A DNA stretch of 5,548 bases from Bacteroidota bacterium (GTDB lineage: Bacteria; Bacteroidota; Bacteroidia; Flavobacteriales; Crocinitomicaceae). Position numbers and translations under genes: made by a program. Shown in pieces: positions 1-5,548 of the stretch (positions are counted from its first letter, which is position 1; every line of letters begins with the position of its first letter). Location of the stretch: the NCBI GenBank assembly GCA_005798205.1, contig SYKJ01000058.1:1-5548 (forward strand). The letters run 5' to 3'. Below the pieces are notes generated by a model. The model did not search any database. It saw only the letters and a program-made list of their open reading frames with translations, and was not told the origin of the DNA.

Positions 1-64
1 ATGTATTACAATAATTTACGAACAAAAAGAAATTCAGAGCCTTGATTTTTTGATTCTTTTTCAT
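1..64 (-). CDS. Possible start of a further minus-strand gene, cut by the window edge
   Basis: An ATG at 64-62 opens a frame that stays open to the left edge for 21 codons, beginning MKKNQKIKALNFFLF. A lysine-rich start followed by a hydrophobic run resembles the beginning of an exported or membrane protein. It would lie 102 bp after the HMA stop, in the same direction. Against it, the bases before the ATG are T-rich (ATTCTTTTTCCTTG), whereas Bacteroidota starts usually follow A-rich DNA, and the inverted repeats overlap the start. Twenty-one codons is too short to judge by coding potential, so this is only a candidate. Confidence 0.2.
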   Translation of the reverse strand, partial: MKKNQKIKALNFFLFVNYCNT

Positions 65-69
65 CAAGG
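40..69. repeat. 7-bp inverted repeat competing with the 53-78 stem
   Basis: CCTTGAT (40-46) pairs with ATCAAGG (63-69) across a 16-base loop. Its right arm uses the loop and one stem base of the 53-78 hairpin, so the two structures are alternatives. With three G-C pairs in seven it is denser in G-C than the other stem. On the minus strand it is followed by CTCTGAATTTCTTTTTG, which is T-rich and gives a somewhat terminator-like picture. The pairing is seen; any role is inferred. Confidence 0.3.
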
Positions 70-78
70 AAAAAGAAT
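53..78. repeat. 10-bp perfect inverted repeat with a 6-base loop
   Basis: ATTCTTTTTC (53-62) and GAAAAAGAAT (69-78) are exact inverted copies around ATCAAG. The stem has two G-C pairs. On the minus strand the bases after it are CAAAAAATC, not a T-tract, so it does not look like a standard intrinsic terminator. It overlaps a second possible stem (40-46 with 63-69), so the two cannot form together. Confidence 0.4.
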
Positions 79-83
79 GGCAA

Positions 84-117
84 AATGAAAATATTAGCTC
101 AATTTGGGATTTTCATT
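84..117. repeat. 9-bp perfect inverted repeat downstream of the HMA gene
   Basis: AATGAAAAT (84-92) and ATTTTCATT (109-117) are perfect inverted copies with a 16-base loop. It lies 50 bp past the HMA stop, where an operon could end. On the minus strand the stem is followed by TTGCCATTCTTTTT, a loosely T-rich run. The stem is nearly all A-T pairs with one G-C pair, so it would be a weak terminator at best. Confidence 0.4.
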
Positions 118-166
118 AGGATTATAATTTTAAATATTGGTGGTAAGAAAGCGAACACTCAAAAAA

Positions 167-520
167 TTAATTATTAATATTTTCCATTCCACCAGGTTGG
201 CAGCATTTTGGAAGCTTCTCTACGTCTTCTTTTTTAGCTTTGCTTTCATCTGCATCATAACCTAACTCATTAATAATTTTTTTTATCTGAACTACGTTTA
301 TTTTTTTTGTGGAAAATTTAACTTCAAGTTTTTTGGTCTCCAAGTCTAATTCTGCAAATTTTATTCCTTTGGTATAATTTAATTTATTTTCAATACGATC
401 TTTACAATCGTTGCACTGCGAAGAGGTTGTGATGCTAGCACTCTCTACTTTTGGTTTTTTTTGAGAAAAAACACTAAAGCTAAAAAGAATAAAAATGGTT
501 CCTAAAAGTAAATTTTTCAT
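167..520 (-). CDS. Secreted heavy-metal-associated (HMA) domain protein, putative periplasmic metallochaperone
   Basis: The 117-residue protein starts with a signal peptide (residues 1-19, LLLGTIFILFSFSVFS, likely cut before QKK). A ferredoxin-like HMA domain covers about 25-91. Its metal site is C36-N-D-C39, in place of the common GMTCxxC, followed by a helix (KDRIENKL) and ending NELGYDAD. A charged linker leads to a C-terminal KLPKCCQPGG with C106-C107, a possible second thiol site. HMA domains bind Cu(I), Zn, Cd or Hg and hand them to partner proteins; the metal here cannot be told from sequence. Being exported, it would act in the periplasm, unlike CopZ-type chaperones. The ATG lies only 10 bp after the receptor stop (intervening bases AAACAGTAGT on the minus strand, with no Shine-Dalgarno), so the two are surely co-transcribed. 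It could take metal from the receptor or deliver it to an export or sequestration system not in view. Confidence 0.9.
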   Translation of the reverse strand: MKNLLLGTIFILFSFSVFSQKKPKVESASITTSSQCNDCKDRIENKLNYTKGIKFAELDLETKKLEVKFSTKKINVVQIKKIINELGYDADESKAKKEDVEKLPKCCQPGGMENINN

Positions 521-530
521 ACTACTGTTT

Positions 531-2765
531 TTATTTATTTATTTTTCTACTAATTGAATAACGTATTCCAAAATAGATGTTTATTCCAGTTATGGGCATG
601 TAAATATTTGTTGCATCAAATTTATTGCTAAATGGATTAGAAGCATCAATTATTGGATTTTTTTGAGTTGAATTTGTAAGATTTTCACCACCAAGATAAA
701 AGTCAAATTTTTTGTAAATATGGGTTATTTGGGCGTTGATCATAGCATACATCGGACTTTTTGAATCCGAAATAAAAAGTGTATCACTGGAAGCATCTCT
801 TTGTATCGGTAATCGCGAGGAGCTAAATACAGAACAAGTAAAATCATACTCCCAGCGTTTGTTTCTTGTAATGTAAGCTAAATTTATAAATCCTCTGTGC
901 CGAGGAATCATTACTTGCTGCCGCATTTCATTTCCGTATTTTGCTTGAACATCTAAAAATTTATAGGCCAATCGCACATCCATTTTTTTAAGCGGAGAGA
1001 AACTAAATTCAACTTGAAAACTATTAGAAAATGAACTGTCTTTCAAATTTGAAAAAACAATTGCATCTATTGCATCGTCGCGATCTACTATTAGTTGATT
1101 CTCAAATCGTGTGTGATAAAAATCAAAAGACACAGAAGATTTCTGTCGAAATAGTCTCATTTCGTGAACAAGTGAAGTACCAAAATTCCATGAAATTTCA
1201 GGTTTTAACTCCTCTGGTAGAAACCATTGTTTTGTATTAGCAAGAAGCGAAATATTATCAATCATAACATTTGGAACTCGCCACCCTTTTCCTCCTGTGA
1301 AACGAAGATCTGTCATTTCAGATAAGAGGTATTTTAAATGTACACGCGGAGAAAATTGTGCTTCAAAAAGATTGTGGTAGTCGTATCTTCCACCAAAAAC
1401 CCCCGTAAATCGCGAGCCTGTAAATGTATATTCTGCAAATACTCCCGGCACAAGTTCAGTTCTTTGTTGTTCAATTGAATCTGCATTTTGTACAATATCC
1501 AATGCCACAAAACTAGTTCCTAACTTAATTTTATGGTCACTTGTTCCAATGATGTCATCGTAAATGGCATTAACATACGCTCTTTTTTCTAAGCCAGAAA
1601 AAATTCTAGGTCCAAATTGACCGTTTATTTCTTGTTGTTTAATATTATAAACAATCCCCAAAGATTGCATCGGTCTTTTACCGAAAAAACCTGTTTTACC
1701 ATATAAATCTAGGTGTTTGGAATTTATTAAAACACCATACTTTGTTACGGGAGGTGCCATATTTTCATCACCGCGATTAAATGATGTTTGTCCACCGAGT
1801 TTTCTATTTTGGTAAGCATTTACGCCAAATTGTGCTTCCATCTTTTTTCCGTTATAAGCCCAGCGATTCATAAATGCAATATTATCATCCAATGGCAAAT
1901 CTCGGAACCCATCTTTATTCTGATCGATATTTCCGTAAGTGCTAGATAGATGTCCCAAGAATCCAGTGCTCCATTTTTTATTCAGAATGATGCCGTTATT
2001 GAAATTGAATTCAGAACGACCAAAGGAATTTTGATATAAATTTAGGTAGATTTTCTCCATCTCGGCAGGCTTTTTTATTTCTAAATTTACAAGTCCCGCC
2101 ATTGACTCATAACCGTTCACAACATTTCCTGTTCCTTTTGTAATTTGTATTGATTCTATCCATGTTCCCGATAAGGATGATAGACCAAATGCACTTTCTA
2201 GCCCTCTTAAATAGGGAATATTTTCCATTTGTATTTGTGTGTAAACACCATCTAATCCCATCATTTGAATTTTTTTTGCCCCCGAAACGGCATCTGTGAT
2301 GTTTACATCAACACTTGCATTGGTCTCAAAAGATTCAGATAAATTACAACAGGCGGCCTTTCTCAATTCAAGCGCAGTTAATTCTTCTACATGCAAAGTT
2401 TTCATGCGAGAAATGGAGTGGCTGTTTTTTCGAACTTCAACTAGTATTTCGGGCAATAATTTATCGGAATAAAGGAGGATATTAAGTGCAATAAAACGGT
2501 CTTTTTTATCAACGATAAGTGTATCTGGAGCATATCCAAAAGCAGAAATGACGATTGTATCCGGCAAGTTTTTTGGTAGAATAAGTTCAAAGGTCCCTTC
2601 CTCACTACTTAAACAAGCAGTTTTGGCTACCAAAAGTTTTACTTTGGCGCCATATATTGGTTTTTTGCCACTTTCATTTGCACCTTGAATCAAGCCTTTA
2701 ATTTGGCTTTGCCCAAATGGGACAAATGAAAACAAGAAAAATATAAAGATGAAATTTTTTATCAC
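531..2765 (-). CDS. TonB-dependent outer-membrane receptor, probably for a metal or metal complex
   Basis: The protein is 744 residues and complete. Residues 1-20 are a signal peptide (IKNFIFIFFLFSF, likely cut near GQS/Q). A carboxypeptidase-regulatory-like beta-sandwich follows at about 22-100, then a TonB-box-like segment PEILVEVR (105-112), the plug (about 118-232, ending ESIQITKGTGNVVNGYESMAG), and a 22-strand-type barrel to the end. It would import a ligand across the outer membrane using TonB energy. The plug contains C139-C140 followed by NLSESFETNASVDV, a pattern I associate with Bacteroidota receptors found beside HMA proteins. The start is GTG (2765-2763): an in-frame TAA lies two codons upstream, and the first in-frame ATG would delete the signal peptide and the regulatory domain. 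The chain ends YSISRKINK, slightly past the usual terminal aromatic residue. It is 46 bp after the Cys-rich gene and 10 bp before the HMA gene. Receptor identity is near certain; a copper or soft-metal substrate is inferred from neighbours and cysteines. Confidence 0.93.
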   Translation of the reverse strand: MIKNFIFIFFLFSFVPFGQSQIKGLIQGANESGKKPIYGAKVKLLVAKTACLSSEEGTFELILPKNLPDTIVISAFGYAPDTLIVDKKDRFIALNILLYSDKLLPEILVEVRKNSHSISRMKTLHVEELTALELRKAACCNLSESFETNASVDVNITDAVSGAKKIQMMGLDGVYTQIQMENIPYLRGLESAFGLSSLSGTWIESIQITKGTGNVVNGYESMAGLVNLEIKKPAEMEKIYLNLYQNSFGRSEFNFNNGIILNKKWSTGFLGHLSSTYGNIDQNKDGFRDLPLDDNIAFMNRWAYNGKKMEAQFGVNAYQNRKLGGQTSFNRGDENMAPPVTKYGVLINSKHLDLYGKTGFFGKRPMQSLGIVYNIKQQEINGQFGPRIFSGLEKRAYVNAIYDDIIGTSDHKIKLGTSFVALDIVQNADSIEQQRTELVPGVFAEYTFTGSRFTGVFGGRYDYHNLFEAQFSPRVHLKYLLSEMTDLRFTGGKGWRVPNVMIDNISLLANTKQWFLPEELKPEISWNFGTSLVHEMRLFRQKSSVSFDFYHTRFENQLIVDRDDAIDAIVFSNLKDSSFSNSFQVEFSFSPLKKMDVRLAYKFLDVQAKYGNEMRQQVMIPRHRGFINLAYITRNKRWEYDFTCSVFSSSRLPIQRDASSDTLFISDSKSPMYAMINAQITHIYKKFDFYLGGENLTNSTQKNPIIDASNPFSNKFDATNIYMPITGINIYFGIRYSISRKINK

Positions 2766-2811
2766 GGATTAAATTTTAAAAAATAAGGAACAATAATACT
2801 TGTCCAAATTT

Positions 2812-3219
2812 TCAAATTCGAAGCACGTGGTGTTTAAGAAGAATAGATTTCCCTGATTTTGGGGGTGGAGCCTTTAACTTTTTAGCGACAAGCTTATCTC
2901 TAAAAGAGAATTTAAAAAAGATAGTTGTAAAGAGATTACTTGCCTCAAATTCAGGTGTTAAAAAAAGCAAATTGCTATAATTTTGGAGGTATTTTTCTTG
3001 AATTTGAATAATTTGTAGCTCATCGCTGCAACAATTTTTTTCATCGTCTTCCTTTTCATCACAACACGAATCGATGCCTGCTTCATCAACACATTTGTTT
3101 TTCGCAAAAAAATAAGAAGTTGAAACTCCCGCATCTTTACAAATATGTTTGAATACCGAAATTCCGATATTTCCAAAGAACAATAGAAAAGCGAAGAAAA
3201 TTAAAACTACTTGTTTCAT
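2812..3219 (-). CDS. Small exported Cys-rich protein of the Bacteroidota HYC_CC_PP type; function unknown
   Basis: This is a 135-residue protein. Residues 4-22 form a hydrophobic segment (signal peptide or membrane anchor; no clear signal peptidase I site), so it is expected in the periplasm or at the inner membrane. Its layout fits a Bacteroidota family named for conserved HYC, CC and PP motifs. Here the first motif is H25-I-C27 rather than HYC, two CC pairs lie at 52-53 and 63-64, and PPPKSG is at 118-123. C43 is a further cysteine. Between the CC pairs sits a very acidic stretch, DEKEDDEKN. The spaced His and Cys suggest metal or redox chemistry, but no reaction is known to me. It precedes a TonB-dependent receptor by 46 bp and a secreted HMA protein follows, which supports a metal role. 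The ATG at 3219-3217 is chosen because it gives the whole hydrophobic N-terminus. Family assignment is fairly sure; function is inference. Confidence 0.78.
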   Translation of the reverse strand: MKQVVLIFFAFLLFFGNIGISVFKHICKDAGVSTSYFFAKNKCVDEAGIDSCCDEKEDDEKNCCSDELQIIQIQEKYLQNYSNLLFLTPEFEASNLFTTIFFKFSFRDKLVAKKLKAPPPKSGKSILLKHHVLRI

Positions 3220-3224
3220 TGGTA

Positions 3225-3255
3225 TAAAAGTATAGCTTTTGACTTACAAATTCAA
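3225..3255 (-). promoter_or_regulatory. Possible Bacteroidota-type promoter before the Cys-rich protein gene
   Basis: In the 40-bp gap between bshB1 and the next gene the minus strand has TTG (3255-3253), 20 bases of spacer, then TACTTTTA (3232-3225). The Bacteroidota consensus is TTG and TAnnTTTG separated by roughly 17-23 bases, so this matches at seven of eight positions in the -7 box, lacking only the final G. The element ends five bases before the ATG, so a transcript from it would be almost leaderless. If real, it would let the metal cassette be expressed apart from gcvP-bshB1. In such AT-rich DNA chance matches are common, so this is weak. Confidence 0.25.
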
Positions 3256-3259
3256 ATAT

Positions 3260-3976
3260 CTACAATAGTTGAAATAAATCGCTAACTCCGAAAACTCGAG
3301 AAATGGTAAATCCTTCGCCATAATTAGCGCCAAAAGGTCTTCCCACCGACATCATTCTGCCTTTTAGGAAGTCAAAGAATTCTTCCCCAGAAATAGGTGT
3401 ATTTGGTTCTGATGATTGAGGATCAAAAAATTGAGATTTATAAGCTTGGATAACTTTTATTTTTTGTTCTGCGAAAGCACTAACATCCACAGCAATATCC
3501 GGCTCGAGGTAATAATCTTGAATATAATGTAAAACCAATCTTGGACGGTATGCTTTTTGGAGTTTCCCATCACATGTTGTTTCAATTTTTTGAAGTCCTG
3601 ACAAAAAACAAGCATCTGCAACTAGTTTTCCGGCATTTCCGTGGTCTGGGTGCCTGTCTGAAATGCTATTTGCGAGCACAATCTCAGGCTGGTATTTTCG
3701 AATTTCCTGAATGATTTTTAGTTTATTTTCTTCAGTTTCTTCAAAAAAACCATCTTTCATGTTTAGATTTTCTCGAATTGATAAACCTAAAAGTTCGCTT
3801 GCTTTTTTAGCTTCAGCCATGCGTAATTCCGCAGAACCTCGCGTTCCAAGTTCCCCTTTTGTTAAGTCTACAACACCAATTTTTTTGCCCTCAGAAATAT
3901 ATTTCAACAAAGTTCCTCCTGAGGATATTTCTACATCATCGGGGTGCGCAGCAAAAGCAAGGATATCTAGTTTCAT
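3260..3976 (-). CDS. bshB1: Bacillithiol biosynthesis deacetylase BshB1 (PIG-L/LmbE family)
   Basis: The 238-residue protein is a zinc-dependent amidohydrolase of the PIG-L/LmbE fold. BshB1 removes the acetyl group from N-acetylglucosaminyl-malate, giving GlcN-malate, to which BshC then adds cysteine to form bacillithiol. The N-terminal motif AHPDD is at residues 10-14 and DRHPDHGN is at 107-114. By comparison with the family, H11, D14 and H112 are the zinc ligands and D13 the likely general base. The segments [11 protein letters not shown] (37-47) and, near the C-terminus, [12 protein letters not shown] are typical of the BshB1 branch rather than mycothiol MshB. Length is normal, and there is no signal peptide, so it is cytosolic. 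The start overlaps the gcvP stop by 4 bp, and the gene ends with TAG at 3260-3262, 40 bp before the Cys-rich protein gene. bshA and bshC are not in the window. A general LmbE deacetylase is the alternative, but the motif match is good. Confidence 0.92.
   Translation of the reverse strand: MKLDILAFAAHPDDVEISSGGTLLKYISEGKKIGVVDLTKGELGTRGSAELRMAEAKKASELLGLSIRENLNMKDGFFEETEENKLKIIQEIRKYQPEIVLANSISDRHPDHGNAGKLVADACFLSGLQKIETTCDGKLQKAYRPRLVLHYIQDYYLEPDIAVDVSAFAEQKIKVIQAYKSQFFDPQSSEPNTPISGEEFFDFLKGRMMSVGRPFGANYGEGFTISRVFGVSDLFQLL
3973..3976 (-). other. ATGA stop/start overlap joining gcvP and bshB1
   Basis: On the minus strand the four bases read ATGA: the ATG of bshB1 (3976-3974) shares bases with the TGA of gcvP (3975-3973). 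Such overlaps usually mean one mRNA and translation re-initiation by the ribosome finishing the upstream gene. It also fixes the bshB1 start, because the AHPDD motif begins only ten residues later. The overlap is seen directly; coupling is inferred. Confidence 0.85.
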
Positions 3977-5548
3977 TCACTGAGATTTGCATAACTCTCA
4001 ACACTTGGGCAGGAGCAAATTAGATTTCTATCACCAAAAGCATTGTCCACTCTGCGGACAGGAACCCAATATTTATTTTCTTTCAAATATGCAACGGGAT
4101 AAACAGCTTCTTGAGGTGAGTAGGGATAAGACCAATTTTTATTGATGATGCAATCTGCTGTATGTGGTGCATTTTTCAAAAGATTATTTTCTTTATCTGC
4201 GTGTCCGTTTTCAATTTCACGAATTTCCTCACGAATTTTTATCATGGCAATAATAAAACGATCTAATTCTTCTTTGTCTTCAGATTCCGTCGGTTCAATC
4301 ATTAGCGTTCCGGCTACGGGAAAAGAAACAGTCGGCGCATGGAAATTAAAGTCGATTAAACGCTTGGCAATATCTGCTACTTCAACATCTGCAGTTCTTT
4401 TGAAATCACGACAATCTAGTATCATTTCGTGGGCTACCGTTCCATTTTTTCCGGTGTAGAGAATATTATAGTGTTCTTTGAGTCCAGCAGCGATATAATT
4501 GGCATTTAAAATTGCATTTTCTGTTGCCTCTCTCAAACCAATGGCACCCAACATTTTAATGTAGCCATATGAAATTAATAAAATCGAAGCACTGCCATAT
4601 GGCGCTGCAGAAATTGCATGAATTGCTTTTTCACCACCAACTTTTAACAAAGGATTTCCGGGTAAAAAAGGTGCTAAATGAGCAGCTACACCAATTGGTC
4701 CCATTCCAGGACCGCCACCACCATGAGGAATAGCAAAGGTTTTATGTAAGTTCAAGTGACAAACGTCAGCACCAATATTTCCAGGATTTGTTAAGCCAAC
4801 TTGTGCATTCATATTAGCTCCGTCCATGTAAACTTGACCACCGTTATCGTGAATAATTGTTGTTATTTCACGAATTGCCTCTTCAAAAACACCATGTGTT
4901 GAAGGATAAGTAACCATTAAACCGGCAAGAATAGTTGTATTTTCAAGCGCTACGGTTCGTAATTCGTCGATATCGATATTTCCATTTTCATCACATCCCG
5001 TAACGATTACTTCAAATCCTGCCATCACTGCAGAAGCTGGGTTCGTTCCGTGGGCAGAGGAGGGAATAATCATCTTTTTTCTTTGGAAATCTCCGTTTGC
5101 CTCATGGTAAGCTTTGATAACCATCAATCCGGCATATTCACCTTGCGCGCCAGAATTTGGTTGCAGAGACATCGCCGCAAAGCCCGTGCAAGCACAAAGA
5201 TCTTTTTCAAGTTGCAGAAACATTTCATGGTATCCCGTCGCTTGCTCAATTGGAGCAAATGGATGCATATTGGCAAACTGAGGATTTGAGATTGGAATTA
5301 ATTCACTTGCAGCATTTAATTTCATTGTACACGACCCAAGAGGGATCATACTGTGTACCAGAGATAAATCCTTATTTTCCAAACTTTTTAAATAGCGCAT
5401 CATCCGAGATTCTGAATGATAACTGTTGAATACTTTATGTGAAAAAACGGCATCTGATCGCAGGCAACTTTTTTCAATTGTTGGCGCAGTAAGTTCTGAA
5501 ACTTTCCCAGCATCAAAAAGTGATAAAATAGTATTCACATCATTTAAG
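3973..5548 (-). CDS. gcvP: Glycine dehydrogenase (decarboxylating), P-protein of the glycine cleavage system; C-terminal half, 5' end outside the window
   Basis: GcvP is the cytosolic PLP enzyme that decarboxylates glycine and passes the aminomethyl group to the lipoyl arm of H-protein. The visible part is 524 residues of a protein that is usually about 950, so it covers the C-terminal PLP-fold half. The frame stays open to the right edge; the GTG at 5536-5538 is an internal valine codon, not a start. Counting from that valine, family motifs are [10 protein letters not shown] (68-77), AHGTNPASA (162-170), DGANMNAQ (239-246) and the PLP-lysine motif HLNLHKTF followed by [13 protein letters not shown]. 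The Schiff-base lysine is residue 266 (codon 4741-4743). The C-terminus reads [18 protein letters not shown], like other GcvP ends. No frameshift is seen. The TGA stop at 3973-3975 overlaps the start of bshB1. Identification is near certain; whether the missing N-terminal half is fused or a separate gcvPA cannot be seen, but the open frame favours the long single-chain form. Confidence 0.97.
   Translation of the reverse strand, partial: LNDVNTILSLFDAGKVSELTAPTIEKSCLRSDAVFSHKVFNSYHSESRMMRYLKSLENKDLSLVHSMIPLGSCTMKLNAASELIPISNPQFANMHPFAPIEQATGYHEMFLQLEKDLCACTGFAAMSLQPNSGAQGEYAGLMVIKAYHEANGDFQRKKMIIPSSAHGTNPASAVMAGFEVIVTGCDENGNIDIDELRTVALENTTILAGLMVTYPSTHGVFEEAIREITTIIHDNGGQVYMDGANMNAQVGLTNPGNIGADVCHLNLHKTFAIPHGGGGPGMGPIGVAAHLAPFLPGNPLLKVGGEKAIHAISAAPYGSASILLISYGYIKMLGAIGLREATENAILNANYIAAGLKEHYNILYTGKNGTVAHEMILDCRDFKRTADVEVADIAKRLIDFNFHAPTVSFPVAGTLMIEPTESEDKEELDRFIIAMIKIREEIREIENGHADKENNLLKNAPHTADCIINKNWSYPYSPQEAVYPVAYLKENKYWVPVRRVDNAFGDRNLICSCPSVESYANLSE

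Noticed and set aside
167..177. Short palindrome TTAATTATTAA at the HMA stop codon
   Set aside because: It arises from Asn and stop codons (AAT AAT TAA) in AT-rich DNA and is too short and weak to call a site.
1031..1240. Plus-strand open frame of 69 codons
   Set aside because: It lies entirely antisense to the TonB receptor barrel, shows no recognisable motif, and is explained by the low stop density opposite a real gene.
2766..2811. Promoter in the 46-bp gap before the TonB receptor
   Set aside because: A TATTATTG element resembles the -7 box, but the nearest TTG lies only 14 or 6 bases upstream, which is outside the usual spacing, so I do not call it.
2958..3176. Minus-strand open frame of 72 codons inside the Cys-rich gene
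   Set aside because: It is out of frame within the Cys-rich protein gene, which has a signal-like N-terminus and family motifs. The alternative product has no such features.
3711..3983. Plus-strand open frame of 90 codons
   Set aside because: Antisense to bshB1, whose catalytic motifs are intact. The predicted plus-strand protein is low-complexity Ser/Lys/Phe without a known domain.
4142..4459. Plus-strand open frame of 105 codons
   Set aside because: Antisense to conserved gcvP coding sequence; its composition mirrors the opposite strand and no motif was seen.
5050..5429. Two overlapping plus-strand open frames (79 and 90 codons)
   Set aside because: Both are antisense to gcvP and overlap each other in different frames, which is expected of shadows rather than genes.
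5536..5538. GTG as a start codon of a 521-residue gcvP-like gene
   Set aside because: The frame continues upstream (Leu-Asn-Asp before the Val) to the window edge, and no spacing or signal supports a start. The segment aligns to the middle of a full-length GcvP, so it is an internal codon.

Overview
The window looks like part of a Bacteroidota chromosome, most likely Flavobacteriales. The DNA is AT-rich. Its genes include a bacillithiol-type deacetylase, a TonB-dependent receptor with an N-terminal carboxypeptidase-regulatory-like domain, and a small Cys-rich 'HYC/CC/PP' protein of a type I know only from Bacteroidota. None of the starts has a clear Shine-Dalgarno sequence, which is also usual for that phylum. 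The family-level placement is inference; genus cannot be read from the sequence.

All five convincing genes lie on the minus strand and are read from right to left. First is the C-terminal half of gcvP (glycine dehydrogenase, P-protein of the glycine cleavage system), whose 5' end lies beyond the right edge. Its stop overlaps the start of bshB1 (N-acetylglucosaminyl-malate deacetylase of bacillithiol biosynthesis) by four bases (ATGA), so the two are probably translationally coupled. After a 40-bp gap comes a 135-residue exported or membrane-anchored Cys-rich protein. After 46 bp comes a full-length 744-residue TonB-dependent outer-membrane receptor with a GTG start. After only 10 bp comes a 117-residue secreted heavy-metal-associated (HMA) domain protein.

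The last three genes look like a metal-handling cassette. The predicted exported Cys-rich protein, the receptor plug domain and the secreted HMA protein each carry adjacent Cys-Cys pairs, and the HMA protein also has a CxxC motif. The metal is not shown by the sequence; copper or another soft metal is the reasonable guess. Bacillithiol, made in part by BshB1, is a cytosolic thiol that buffers metals in other bacteria, so its position next to the cassette may matter or may be chance.

Positions 1-166, left of the HMA gene, contain AT-rich inverted repeats that could end transcription, and an uncertain start of a further minus-strand gene. No gene-free stretch reaches 300 bases. I saw no RNA gene, insertion sequence, CRISPR array, phage feature or origin.
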